A stretch of 64,000 bases of DNA from Malachius bipustulatus (GCA_910589415.1 OU342639.1:13090268-13154267), one strand, 5' to 3'. Numbered from the stretch's first letter, positions 31,511 through 43,649 are shown. Numbers and translations: made by a program. The notes: a model not told the origin generated them from the sequence alone.

Positions 31511-31639
31511 GACTTAAGTTATCTGTTCACCGTTGCTAAGTTCGTTATTATTGGAACTAGAAGGTCGGTTAAATTATCGAACTAGTTGCATTTTTTCTGC
31601 TGATTACAACTGTAGAAACAGAAAAATAATTTTTTAATT

Positions 31640-32460
31640 TTCTTTTTTTTTTATTAAAATTAATGTGTCTTAACAGCTTTGGTCATTGACACAGAATGGG
31701 TGTTACATCGGTAAGGGTATTTATTCGGTAGCGTATTACAGTAGACTGTATTTAAACATTTATATTATAACTGTTTTTACATAGTGACGGCGTGCTATAT
31801 TTGATAATACATCTGTATGTCCTTGAGATAGTCGATCAGGTGTTGTAGCTGTTGTAATAGACTGAGGATCTCGTTCAGACTTGCTTTTATTTGGTGGGTT
31901 TGTCTCTTTTCTGTGTAATAAGGGCATTCTATGAGAATGTGCTTTATCGTGAGAATTCCATTGCATTTTGCATATGAAGGTGGGTTTTCTGCGGTCATGA
32001 GATGTTTGTGCGTGATTCGAGTGTGACCAATTCGGAGTCTATGGAAAATTATTTTGTCCCTTCTTGTGAAAGTAGCTGGTAAATCAAAGGGTTCTTTGGA
32101 GGGCTTGATCTCATACAATTCGGGGCGTATTCTGTTCCAATGGTTTTTTTTTTTTTTTTTAAAAAGAGGGAGCATCGGTCTTAACTGTGTAGGTAAGACA
32201 TAGTCACTCCACTCTGGTAATTTGGCTTCGAGAACGAACTCATACAGCCACAGACAATCTTTATTAAATATTAGCCTTTAAGACCTTCAATCGCTTGTTT
32301 TACTTTTCACAGACATTCGAAAATGAATCTGAAAAGTAAAGCGGGTCGAGGTGAGTTTCGAAACCGCGATCTATGGCTTCGTGAGCCAGCGGAGAACCAC
32401 TAGGCCACGCAAGTCACTATTCCAATGGTTTTTTTCAAGAGTTTCTTGTCGTTTTTGAAA
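31640..32460 (-). mobile_element. I-like LINE 3' end, interrupted by a SINE
   Basis: Minus-strand element. The C-terminal protein region (32134-31795) encodes FHRLRIGHTRITHKHLM and CNGILTIKHILIECPYY, the tail after RNase H in I-clade LINEs; the first Cys pair is reduced to a single Cys here (AKCNG). The 3' UTR ends AAGACACATTAATTTTAAT then poly(A), which lies T-rich on plus near 31643-31652. This is close in layout to the end at 25.77 kb. The protein frame continues on the far side of the SINE (from 32436). Confidence 0.75.
32135..32435 (-). mobile_element. tRNA-derived SINE with 16-bp target duplication
   Basis: The duplications TTCCAATGGTTTTTTT are at 32135-32150 and 32420-32435. Between them, on the minus strand, a tRNA-like head carries an A box TGGCCTAGTGG (32407-32397) and a B box GGTTTCGAAAC (about 32365-32355), an unrelated body of about 190 bp, and a poly(A) (T run at 32151-32160). 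The internal RNA polymerase III promoter would drive transcription; mobility would depend on a LINE partner. The host LINE frame (KK-NHWNR) reads across the empty site. Confidence 0.9.
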
Positions 32461-33867
32461 GGTATTTTTTATTAAAAAAATACATTAATAGCGTTAAGCT
32501 TGAAATATTGAAAATAACTAATCGATCTAGTGTGTACTTACTTATAGTATTAGTATTTTACTATATTTCTTCAATAAATAATTAACAGTCTGAGTTTACT
32601 TTAATACCGATGAACCTTCAAGTAGGTACCTAAGATAACAGAGTCTTGCTTGAAATGAAAAAAAAGTAGCAATTTACCCGAATATGATTAATACAAATCT
32701 TTATTATGACAGTCCGAGCTGTTGAATCCGGTCCAGGAAATAAATCGAAGACGAACAACAGCTTTTTTAAAAATTAAAAAGAAAACGTTAAATTCTACAA
32801 AAGAGAAAATTAGCATCTATTTCGTGTGCTGGCAAGACTAAGAGTGATTAACTAATATTTTATATAACTCATATTTAAGATAGAAATGGTACATTTAGAT
32901 AACAATAGGACTATTCTTATATGCTAGACAATATTCCTTCATATATAGGAATACCTTCAAAGTTGCAGAGCTTGCATTGGCCGTGAATATCTAGCGTAAT
33001 CTAGAAAATCTTCAGTTATTGTATAATAACTGATGTTCTCAAATCATTGTTATCGTCTGGTATTAAAGCCACAGTAACAGAATCATGTGCAACGAATAAC
33101 CAAAAAAGTTTAAAAATCAATCAATCAAAACCGTGAGGGGAACTGCCGAAAGAACAGAGTCTGTAATAATTAATAATATAGACATAATATTTGCATTGCA
33201 CCATTTTTGATTTAATCTCAACCTGATTTGGGCCGAATTTGTGAAAATGTGTTCACAGACAAGCAATAATTATCCTTTATATATAAAAGCTCGATAGTGT
33301 TGTTAGTTCACTAGCATCGTTCCATTGCTTTTTCAACAGCCTTTGAGTTTCTCTTTCCTTTTTCGTTAAAGTATCCGCAATATGCTACTTTCAGTTCACT
33401 TTAGTTTGTGAGAGCTTTTGACAACTTTCAACTTTAAAAATAAAATAACACACTCAACTTTCACAATTTGACGTTGCTTGCCAGTTAAGTATGTAAATGT
33501 ACTGTTTACGTCACTGGATAGAATGTTTATATTCAACTATTTAATTCAAATTAGGTTTAATTTGAATAAAAAATCAAATTCAAGCGGAATATAGTTATAG
33601 ATAGCTATTTTCAGTAATATAATTGCCTTTTTAAAGGTTTAAAATTATTTTATAAGGCGGTAAACATCTTGAACTCTCTGGACGGCCAATGGTGAGCGTA
33701 GATGTATCCAAAAAATATCAAATATAAATACAATACAGTCAAGACTTCCAGAAGCAGAAATAATCATGGTTGATGATTTCCTAGGTTGGAAAACGGACGG
33801 TTCTGGTGTCAGGTTAACTCCTTGACCATTTTGTGGTTTGCGTTCACTTTTTATTCATAATTTTGAA
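32461..33867. other. Spacer, nothing firmly recognised
   Basis: No coding similarity. A TATATATAAAAGC box at about 33279-33290 followed by TTAGTTCACT looks promoter-like, but no transcript-like frame follows. Confidence 0.35.
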
Positions 33868-34611
33868 TGTCAACATCATTTTAGTGTATTTTTTAACAAA
33901 AAAATACAGTATTGAGGACGACATCACTTTTCGAAAATCACCCAAACTCACCAAATGTCCACCGATCCTGACCCCCAGATCACGAAAAAGTGGTTTTCCA
34001 AAATTCACCTGCCCACGATATAGGTATGTATACTATATATATATTTATTTATTTCTCCAAAATCACGTTTTTTCGATTTTAAAAACGCTCCTGTAGCTTT
34101 ATCTTTCAAGATTAGTGAACGAAATTTTGGATTCTTGTAAAGCTTTGGAATGACTTTAGATTTTAGTTGAAAAAATTTCCAAAAGTCACGTTACTTCTAC
34201 AGGGTGTCCTTTCAAAGTTCCAAAAATCCGGTCCTTGAGGCACGGTTTCTGGCCGCAGTTTTCAATCTAGGGGGCTGAAATTTTTGTGAGAGTAAGATGT
34301 TCACAAGGAGTGGTCTGGTATTGCACTTGAGCAAAATCGGCAGAGCCGTTTCAAAATGGCGACCATTTGAATTTTTTGAACATTAACGGAAAATTGACTA
34401 TTTTTTGAACCCCTGTATGAGCAAGATGGCAAAAAACTTTGAAATCAAATTAACAGGATTTGAAGAAAATTATTGGAAATTAGAGTTATTGCAATAAAAT
34501 TTGCATATTTTCCATTAATAAAGCAGTGTCGTGGGTAGGAAAAGGGTAAAAATGTGTAAATTTCTATAACCATTTTTGAAGAAGTTGAACCGAAATTTTC
34601 CATTTTTTTTT

Positions 34612-34815
34612 CTTTAACATATAATTTGATGTCTTAGCTTCAATTCGCCTCGATTAATGTAGCACTTTAAACAAAAAATAAAAAAGTTTTTCGCTTGTGC
34701 AAAATTAGCTTGCACTTATTAAATCGATGAAATGGTTCGCAATTTCTTTTTTATTTTTTTTACATTCAATTATGAATGGTTCTTAAAATTAGAAGAGCAA
34801 TCGCAACGACAATTA
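34612..34815 (-). repeat. Repeat family C, copy (-)
   Basis: The minus strand aligns to 40870-41095 over about 200 bp. Shared words are GCAAGCTAATTTT / GTAAGCTAATTTTCGAGCAG, GCGAAAAACTTTTTTATTTTT and TCAAATTATATG / TCAAATTATGTG. Non-coding; class unknown. Confidence 0.7.
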
Positions 34816-34954
34816 AATCACCTACATGCAGGTGAAAAAAGTATTCAAATTGGTCTTTTAATAATTAAGATATGACCAGTTTAAAAAATAAAATGTGTAG
34901 GTGTAGGTACCTGACGTACTACATATATCTACCCCATCAGCACTACAAATTTGA

Positions 34955-35045
34955 AACGCACCGTGGCTCAGTTCGTTACACTCTTGCCTAGCTAACTGTT
35001 GGTGCGGGTTCGAATCCACGAGAGGATCATTCTTTTTTTTGGTAG
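34955..35045 (+). mobile_element. tRNA-like SINE head
   Basis: ACCGTGGCTCAGTTCGTTAC contains a good A box (TGGCTCAGTTCG, about 34968-34979). GGTTCGAATCC (about 35007-35017) is a perfect B box. The predicted T stem does not pair (GCGGG against CCACG), so it is not a functional tRNA gene. A T-rich run follows at 35030-35040. The body of a SINE and its target duplication were not found. Confidence 0.65.
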
Positions 35046-35477
35046 GTAGGTGGAGTTTTACCAAAAAAAATCGGATTATTTTTTCATTATATTCATTATA
35101 AAAAAAAATAGGAAGAAAATATTTATTATTGAATCGCATAAAAATACACTATTTCTGCGATTGAAGGTTTTTCACTTTCATCGTCACTTTGAATGTCACT
35201 ATCACTATTCATTTTTTATTGTATTTTTCAACGTCATATATTTATTCAATTTTTTTTTCTAATTTCATTCAGTTCTATCAATTTTTACTTTATCGATTCT
35301 CCTCTTAGTTTTATCTCTATTCGGATGCCTTACGCTGATGATGTCTTATTTATTTACTGGACGTCGTCGAGTTGTTCAGTTTCTTTGATTGATTGGTTGG
35401 GTCGTTAGCTCCTTTTCGTTATTGAGACTCACCTTACTGGACAATTATTAAAGGTTTCTAATATAATTTTTTTAGAT

Positions 35478-37148
35478 TGTGACGAACTCCGGCTTCTTGG
35501 GAACTTCACGGTTACGGTCACGTCGGTGGTACCACGGGTTACTCGGGCGCCAGCTTTTTTCTGGAGGTGTGCTCCCCCGGGGAATTCTTCTCGCTAATTT
35601 TATTCCCAATTACCCGAGGTCACATGAATCGATACGTTTATCGTATCTTGGTCCCTAGCGTAGCTCAATGAAGAAGAGAGGAAAGCCAGGGGTCGGTTGA
35701 AGTTATCGCCGGTGCAATGGTGTTCGGGAGAGCGATCTTTAGGCGCCTCCTCGAAGAAATGTCGGCCTCCCCTTAAAAGAGCGACGTTGTAAGCGAGTTG
35801 ATGCGGGATCGGTGTTGGTGCTGGTGGAGTATTTCTGCCGGCGGCCTGTGCGCTCGGCGTGACGGACGGTTGGAGCGTCGGATTCACGGTACTGGTGCTG
35901 GTGCTGGGGCTGACGGTAGGCACAGATGAACGAGGCTTATATTTATGCGATGGTGCGGGAATCTCAGAATACGGGAGGTTTATTAAATAAATTACAATTA
36001 TTATGAGCGGCGTGAAATAATGGGGATAATGCTGGATTTATCTCGAAAAATGACAACACTGAATCAGTTATAATTAATAATTTATTTCCATAAAATAATA
36101 TCACTTCTAATAATAAATTAACGGCAATGAAATTCAATAAAAAGAAATTAAAATATAAAATTTACTAAACCAAATAAACTATGCGGGGGTGACTCAATGT
36201 TCTGAGGGGGCTGCAGTGAGAAATCAAACCTTTACCTGAGAGTGGGCGAGATCAACGTACAAAGTTAAGACTGGTCAAAAGTAATTGGTTCAACAAAATA
36301 TTATTTGATTTCACGGGGAAAAATTCCTCTAATCGGTATACGGTTACCTAACTATGCGGACTATGGTTCGGGGGCGTGGTGGGAGATCTAGGAGAGTTGG
36401 TTACGATGGAAATATTCTAGGTACGAGGGTAATCGCCGGTCTCAGATTCCCAGTCATAGGGGAAACCGCTTTTACTGCTTATCATACGTCTAGAAGTACT
36501 AGCGGACCTTTTTATGACCTTCGAGGGTGGCGATGGGCGTCGGGAGTGATCGGGGAGCGGGTATGAACAGAATTAGGATATCTGCGGTAACTACGTAAAT
36601 TAAATCGGGCACCTATACCTTGGTATCGGTTGGCTGGCGGTTACGAAACGCACGAGGGTCTTCTTAATACCTCAAAAAAAAAAACTTCTGGTTCACAACG
36701 GGACTCTATTCTGGTTCGAACGGTTCAGCAATCTACGGCCGGCAGCTAGCGGAAACGTCGTCGGAGAAAGAGCTGCTCGCAGGAATGTCGGTGAAGAAAG
36801 AGAGTGAGAGTTCAAATCTGCCCGACTTTATACTGTCCCTATCTTATTTTTCGGTGGCTATCGCGAAGAAAAAATGGTAATCGGTGTTTTTACGTTGCCT
36901 CTGGATTGATTATTGTCGTGAAATGACTCTAAAATGCACCGAATTAGGTACCACTATAATATGCGAATGTATAAAAAATCTCAAAACTTCATGAATTGTA
37001 ATAACAACCGGTCTTATCTACAAAATTTAATGTATTTGATTTTACTGAATCGATCGGGAATAATTATTATTGGATTTTTATAAAACTGAACCTATTTCTA
37101 TTTATTAATTGTTGTAAAATTAAGGCGAAATTACACGACATCATTACA
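35478..37148 (-). mobile_element. Probable solo LTR, GC-rich, AGAT target duplication
   Basis: Read on the minus strand it starts TGTAATGATG and ends GTTCGTCACA, with AGAT on both sides in plus orientation (35474-35477 and 37149-37152). The length, 1671 bp, is close to the other long LTRs but the sequence is unrelated. G+C is clearly higher than in the flanks at 35480-35940 and 36350-36800. A minus-strand frame (35923-35600) is rich in Pro, Ser and Thr and has no recognised domain; an AATAAA follows its stop (minus). The terminal inverted match is only partial (TGTAA against TGTGA), so the call rests on TG...CA ends and the 4-bp flanks. Confidence 0.45.
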
Positions 37149-39334
37149 AGATATTCCAAAAGAATTGGTGATGAGGCCTTAATTTTTTCATCTTTTTTTT
37201 TATTTAATTACTAATAATTGATAACTAATTACTAAAATACGGACGATTCTACTGATATTTTTTAAAGTGCTGATCTAACTCATGCTGAGTTGTACGAAAA
37301 AGCGCAGGCATAAATGTTTTTTACCCAATTCTCTGTTTTAACAAAGAATAGGTAATGAAAAGCCATTATGTCTATTTTGTCCATGAAATAATAGTTCATA
37401 AAACTTTAAAAATGGGTGAAGAGTTCTTAAGTAATAAGCGAATCACATATTTTGAAAGCAAAACGCTAATCACCAATTATTATTGATTTTGTAGTTTTTA
37501 TAAAATTATTTATGCTTGACTCCAAACTTAATACTAGAAGCTTGATAGGAAAAGCCGAAAATTCTAAAAATAACTTAGAAAAAGGCCGAAAAACTCGTTG
37601 TTTTCTATAATATTATATCCTTATCATTCACCTTATTTAGCTGCTCGTATTCTCACTAGGAGTTTTCCTGGGTATGATCATAAAATATCGATTTATTATT
37701 ATATACTCTTAGCTAGCAATAAAATCAAATTCTCACCTACATTCGTGATTAATAACAGATATGAGTAAGGCTTTAGGAAATATCTGTTCTGTTAAAAATA
37801 TGAGTTTCAACAGGATAATGGCAACGCTGTAACGGGCTTCTATGAAATGAAGATGTAAGGTGTAACATGTTCGGTAAGAGCGGCTATATTGTGAAAAGGC
37901 TAATGTGTCCCACGTCTTGAGGATTCTTTATCCCTCGGATCCCGTGTAAAACACAGCACCACATTGCTACCACTAAATGTCACACTGCTCCCGGGAGACT
38001 TGCCTCAGGCAACTTATCCTCCCAGAAAGCAGCCGAGCTGCTCGAACAACGTTATACACCTTAGCCTTAGCCTCGTCGTTACCCTACACTACTAACTGCC
38101 TAGTTATCCTTTCTTTGTTAACTAATGGAAAGGTTTACAGGTCTTGATGGTGTTTTAACGAAAATTACCGCTTAGTTTGCCATGCGAAAACATCATCTCT
38201 TGTTCAGTTCAAATGCTTCAAATCTCCAGTATTTCACATAATTGTCATCAGATTTATACGGCTTATTATAATATATATAAATAAATTGAGAATACACTGG
38301 GAATTCTGTCGAATAATTGGGACTTAAATAAGAATACTCTCTTTGCCGAACAAGCTTTCGAAAAACTTAATTTTGTTAAATTACACTTTTATTGTGACAT
38401 CTAATTCACACACAAGGTAATTAAAAACTTACTATGCAAGTGAGGTTACATGATAAATTAGCATGATAAAAACATGATAAAAACTAAGCAGAGGTTCATG
38501 TTCCAGTAGTAAAAATTGTACTATGCCATCTTGGATGAATTGGCAACCTAGTTACACTAACTAGTTACACTGTAACTAGCTTTCAGTATTTCACTGATGT
38601 ATCCCCATTTGTTCATTATTTTCTTTTTTGTAGACGTATTTATTTCTTCTCTTATTACAATCGTTCTTGAGAACGTAAACGAAGTAACCATGATATGATC
38701 TCTTCTGGAAGTAAAATTCACAAGATGGTTCATGTAAATTAAAATTTTTGTCCCATAAAATTTTCAGATCCATCCTGTGTATTCGTTTAAACAATGTACA
38801 GCTAACCAGACGACAAGGCATTAATGCACGGCAATGCAGCTGTCCAATCCTCCTCGATTCATGCCATTGCCAAATCTAGGATGACTGAGCGATTGAAATG
38901 CATGCATGTCCGCATACCGATTGAATGCTAAGCATCGTCCTGGAAGCTCGTGACGGCGACAAAACGCTACTAGAATTCACAACGTTGTGCGCCAATAAAT
39001 AGCAATCAACAGCAGCTTAAAGAATCTCCTTTCCCTTTATATTTATACAGTTTTTTGTAAATATACATATATGAGGTAAAACAATTAAAAACGAGAGTTC
39101 AAAATAATTTTCACCTGTGAGATATACCGGTAAACTCGTTTCAGGGAACAGATTTGCTTCAATGATTCTTGAAATACCGGATTCTTCTTTCTTGTTGTCC
39201 TCGACGTTGACAAAATGTGTCGCTTTTTACTTGATATTTCCCATGGAGCAAAGAAAGCAATTTTATAAAAGACCACCTTTTAGTTAACATAAACTTCGCC
39301 CAGAGTTAAGTAACGTTGGGCATATAGTATACAT
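37149..39334. other. Spacer, nothing recognised
   Basis: Two kilobases without a supportable gene. The minus frame 38821-38591 (76 codons) is basic and aromatic-rich with no recognised domain. GC-richer text at 37860-38080 is not coding in any frame that I recognise. Confidence 0.4.
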
Positions 39335-39495
39335 CAGTAGGGAAAATACGTGCAGTACCTAACTGACATTAATAAAATATTAATTTCGGAGAAGCGGCAA
39401 GCAGAAATTTTTTATCTAAACCTAAGTTTCTGATTGCCGCTTCTCTGAAATTACTTTTTTGGTAATGTCAGTTACTATACACAATTTCCGTACTG
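39335..39495. mobile_element. Small foldback element, about 160 bp
   Basis: CAGTAGGGAAAATACGTGCA at the left pairs with the complement of TACACAATTTCCGTACTG at the right. The inner arms AATTTCGGAGAAGCGGCAA and TTGCCGCTTCTCTGAAATT pair almost perfectly, around a short AT loop. No coding capacity; target duplication unclear. Confidence 0.7.
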
Positions 39496-39691
39496 AGGTA
39501 GGTATAGTATGAATTAAAGTATATTTTTCTGGAATGAATTTTTAATAAAAAATTTAACAAATCAAAATGAAAAAATTTAAATCAAAAAACAATAAAAAAA
39601 AATTTCGGCTGTAGAATAATTGCTTGCTGAAGCTGATACGCTTCTTTGAAGAGAATCGTCATCATTAAGCTACAATTTTTAAACTCTGTGA

Positions 39692-39800
39692 TTATAATAA
39701 TAATAATAATAATAATAACAAGATTTTCCTTACGAAAATCTTGGCCTGCCGGCGGCGTCGGGCCTTCGGCCCTCCATAGCGGGCCTTCGGCCCGTATAGT
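39692..39800 (-). repeat. (TTA)n tail preceded by three short hairpins
   Basis: An ATA microsatellite (39692-39718) adjoins AAGATTTTC-CTTAC-GAAAATCTT (39719-39742), then GGGCCTTCGGCCC and CGGGCCTTCGGCCCG. On the minus strand this is hairpins followed by (TTA)n, the layout of a CR1/L2-group LINE 3' end. The body of that LINE was not recognised at higher coordinates. Confidence 0.55.
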
Positions 39801-40859
39801 GTCAGTAGATCCCAGTCAGAGTTGAAATTTGTCATCAGTTGTTTTTTTTTTTAATTGCAGTTTTTCTATATCAGTATGGCCCTGAAAGCAGTAGATTCCC
39901 CGTCAAAGTTAACGCCTGCCACCTCTTTTTTTGTGACTGTTTTTTCTATATCGCTCTCGAAGGACCAATATGTGAACTTACGAAAATTCGCGTGGAAGTT
40001 ATAGATTCGCGTAAAAAGTTACTTTCGTGTTAGTTTGAGTCGAGGGTGGGGGACGTGACCCTTTCTTAGCCACACGCGAGTACCTCCGTGATCTTATTTG
40101 GATCACCGCGAACAGATTTACATCGAAAATTGTGCGAAAGACCATTGAAAATTTTCGCTTCCTACCGACTAAATCGCACGCCATTTTATTAAAATCGTTC
40201 AAACAAAGTCGGCGGTTAGCTCTTGCACCAATATGTTATTGCTGCACATTTTACCTTTACGACGATACCAAAATCTGGCCGCCATCTTGATTCTTCGATT
40301 TTAATTAAGTTTTTTCGTGTGAAAAAACTCGTGTTTTCTTCCACTTTTCGATTTTGACGTTTCCAAAGTGCCAGTTCGATTAGTTTTACGAAAATATTTC
40401 ACCGGGGTGTAGTAGCCGGGAGTCTTTTCATTACGCTAAAATTACAAAATGGCCGCCATCTTGTTTCTTCGAATCGAAAAAAATTATTTCCTTCGGTCGC
40501 GTTCACGGAATTTCCGCATAGGTAATATGACGTTAAGTTCTTTACTCTATTTTTCACAGCGCATTTTTCAAATTTTAAAAATAATAATCACTCCAAATTA
40601 TTAGTGAAAGACCAATTAATTGTAAAAACAATTATTTCAAAAATGCATAAGAAAAAATAGAAATTAGCCCGAACAGGATCGGCGGATAAATATCATTATA
40701 ATAATAGAGCGGGGCAACGAACGACCGAGCCCGCGCTCCGGCACGTCAAAACACCCATAATAATTTCCCGGCGACGGCGAAATGTATTATTGAAAATTTC
40801 TGAAAATTGTCATATCTTCGTTATTAAATGACCGATCTGGATAATTTTTTCACAGTCAT
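39801..40859. other. Non-coding, nothing firmly recognised
   Basis: Contains ATGGCCGCCATCTTG twice in variant form (40278 and 40449), suggesting internal duplication, and GC-richer patches. No protein similarity seen. Confidence 0.4.
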
Positions 40860-41095
40860 TTTGGCAAATCAATTTTCGTTGCGACTGTCCTTCTAATTTT
40901 CCCAATCGTGCATAAAGAATAAGACAAAAAAAATAAAAAGGATTAATTTATCGATTTTTTAATAAAAATAAAAGTGTAAGCTAATTTTCGAGCAGCGAAA
41001 AACTTTTTTATTTTTAGTTTAAAGTACCGACATAATCGAGTCGAAATGAAGCCGAGACTTCAAATTATGTGTTGAAGAAAAAAAATTTTACATAA
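40860..41095 (+). repeat. Repeat family C, copy (+)
   Basis: Plus-strand counterpart of 34612-34815 (see shared words there). Here it is continuous with internally duplicated sequence on its right, so family C may be the left part of a larger repeat. Confidence 0.7.
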
Positions 41096-41199
41096 GTTGA
41101 ACTATGTCGTCGATGGAGGAAGATATATTCGAAACACGTCTGAACCGTCTCAATGTCCTGCCGAAGTTTTTCCGAATTTTAACAGTTTTTCCAACGGTT

Positions 41200-42180
41200 A
41201 AGGAAAAAAACTATATTTATCTTTTTTGTAGGTAAAGGTCGTCTCTATCGTGAAGCTTTGTTATTTTTTCGATCGGTCGACAATATTTTGAAAAAAATTC
41301 GAAAGCATGCGTTAAAAAGTAGCATTTGATCAGTTGTTGTTTTAAAGAAACGATTCCCGCTCTTAAATCGGGAATTTTTCGGGAAAATGTTTCATACAGT
41401 AAATTAGCATTTAAAAAACTATTCAAAAAAGGTCTGATTTGATTTTTAGCTAGGATGCACCGTTTTCGAAAAAAAATTTTTTTGTGATTTTTATAAAAAT
41501 GGACAGATTTTTTGTTTTTTTGAATAAGTCATTTTTGCCGAGTTTTCACGTAAAAATCATGAGGATCTTTTTTGTAGGCAACAAACGGCTCTATCTCACT
41601 GTTTTGTTATTTTCTCGATCGGTCGAATAAATTTTGAAAAAATTTTGAAAAAACCAAAAAATCATGCGAAAAGAGTAGATTCCATTCTTTGAGGGCCGAT
41701 TACCGCTCACCTAATTATTTTTTCGAAAAACGATCTCTACAAAGTTTGTACGTCCATTCTTTCCCTAAGTAACTGTACTAGCAGAATCTGTCCGCGATGT
41801 ACCGTTACCGAGAAACAAATCCTTATGTCGGGACGTTGCAAAAAAAAGTACGGCCCTGAAAGGGGGCCTTGAAATTCTCGGATCCGGCCCATTTTCAATA
41901 GGTCGTATTTGGAGGTCCAGAGCTTCGTGCCTACCGAGTTTCATCTCGATCGGTGCAACTTTCGGACACTTAGAGTGTTTCCTAGGCTATTCCCGAAAAA
42001 ACCCGAAATTCCCGGAAAATAGACACTTCCCGAGAACGGATCCCGCTCATTTTCAATAGGCATCGTGGGACCGTGCGCCGCTTCAATCGAGCCAAATTTC
42101 AACTTTCCCAGATGAAAACCGGCGGCTGTAGAGTGTTTCCTAGAAAAGTCACAGACACACAGACCGACCGACACTCAATT
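41200..42180. repeat. Internally duplicated non-coding repeat
   Basis: One pair of related blocks lies about 355 bp apart (TTTTTTGTAGGTAAAGGTCG at 41223 against TTTTTTGTAGGCAACAAACG; both followed by CGATCGGTCGA). A second pair lies about 157 bp apart (CCCATTTTCAATAGGTCG at 41888 against GCTCATTTTCAATAGGCATC, each ending AGAGTGTTTCCTAG). It ends with AGACACACAGACCGACCGAC at 42150. Class unknown. Confidence 0.6.
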
Positions 42181-42254
42181 TAGCGGCGATACTTTCCAGA
42201 TACTTACTCAAAATTAATAAAATTTATATTTTTTCAATATAAATTGTATTATTT

Positions 42255-42420
42255 TCGTAAGTTAATAATAATAAGTTTATTGGTCCCACGGCTGCTGATT
42301 TACAGATTGGACAAGTCAAAATTACAAGGCAAAAATTTCTAATAATGTCATGTCTTCTCGATATTACCGTAAGTGTGACAGATGTTGGACGTACTGACTG
42401 TTCATCTGGAAGAATCTTAA
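42255..42420 (-). mobile_element. LINE 3' end with (TTA)n tail
   Basis: On the minus strand GGGACCAATAAAC is followed by TTATTATTATTAAC (42281-42262), a polyadenylation signal and tail like the ends at 6.9, 56.9 and 63.0 kb. The upstream body is too decayed to read. Confidence 0.45.
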
Positions 42421-43649
42421 CTGCTTAACTGTTCGCGAACAATAACAAATGTCCTGACTGTGATAATGTTGGATATAACATGATTTTCGATAGAATGGCA
42501 TAATTTTATATCAGTTGAAACGCCAACATCTCTCGCCAAGAAAAAGTAAAGGTACCTATTATATTTCAGACGTATTATTTAGTTCTCCCACCTCGTATAT
42601 TATGTGCAGAGTAAGAAGAGATTTGGAAGGGGTGAATACTTCAATATTCTACAATATAAGATGAAGTATATAAGGAACGATATTATGGTATTCGTGTAAC
42701 GTCAAGCGTTTCCTTCCAGATTTGAAGTTGTCATCGGTATAAAATTGTAGCAACGATTCTTTATGTCTGATCAATAGTGTGACAGAATGGAATAACGTTT
42801 ACTACGTTGTTCTGCTCTAGTGCCGCTAGTTTATAGGAACGATCCTTTACTGGGGAGCTCAATTTCTAAACAGAAATCGGATGTGTCACGTATTGAGCTC
42901 AGTCTTTGCGCATTTTCCTCTGGTTATGTAGCTGAATATCAACTCTGGGAATGCGGGACAGTGATACGGTTCATTCTTTTTCAACTTGTTCTATTAGGCC
43001 AGTAACATTCCTCGTCAATATGATTTTTTTTAAATAATGGTTTTTTATCAGTAAAATTAGAGATCTAGAAAATGATAAACGCGGAAGTAAATCTGCGGAC
43101 TCTTTCACGTTGGTCTTCAGTTCATTACTATCGCTGTAGATGTACATGCTACAGTTCATACTGTATCTACTGTATGCTACTGTTAATGATGGTAGCCTTC
43201 ACTAATCTTAACTTGCTGTTCTCAGAGATAGGGTCTGCTAACTTGATTCAGGATCGGTTGGTAGAGTTCAAATTATTTTTTTTTATCACAAATTTTGAAC
43301 TTTTCGGCTTGATATAGGTACGCGTTTTGTTGGCTTGCAGAATTCGCAATTTTGAGTAGGATATGTAGCGGTGGAATGAGTAAGCAGTCAAATTTGAATA
43401 TTCTGTCCGCTATATTCCGTTCTATTGGTTGGTGTCATTTCAGACAAAATATTTTGGTTCTTCCGACTGCTTTGGGTAGCAGCTCCCACAAGTTCTCCGA
43501 CCATATTTTCTACACACGTGTGCATATTTTCAAAATACGAAGTTATACTTACACTGGAAAAGTTTTTATTAATGGCTAGGCTGTCCACATGACGTTGCGG
43601 CGTTCGCATTGAAACGATCTTAATAGCCTTGTTGGTGTCAGCCAGCATT
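42421..43649. other. No recognised gene; possibly downstream part of the Gypsy-like element
   Basis: Lies immediately 3' (minus strand) of the gag remnant at 43.65-45.0 kb, where protease and RT would be expected. The minus frame 43660-43388 follows gag but has no recognised motif. Nothing here reads as RT. Confidence 0.35.

Larger units (their letters stand above)
33868..35190 (-). repeat. Repeat family A, copy with foreign insert
   Basis: Begins with the terminal hairpin (AGTGTATTTTTTAAC with AAAAATACAGT, about 33880-33910). It runs through the family words in reverse order to CATTTTTGAAGAAGTTGAAC (34570-34590). The far end, with the AATCGCA/TGCGATT pair around AAAAATACACTATT, is at 35125-35170. 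Between lie family C sequence (34612-34815) and a tRNA-like SINE (34955-35045). At 34021-34050 the AT-rich stretch is uninterrupted, unlike the copy at 58.5 kb. Confidence 0.75.

Noticed and set aside
32340..32420. Functional tRNA gene on the minus strand
   Set aside because: It is the head of a SINE with poly(A) and a 16-bp target duplication.
34955..35045. Functional tRNA gene
   Set aside because: A and B boxes are good but the T stem and acceptor do not pair; better read as a SINE head.
39692..39800. Rho-independent terminator
   Set aside because: GC stems with TTCG loops look bacterial, but the setting is animal DNA and the stems precede a LINE-type (TTA)n tail.
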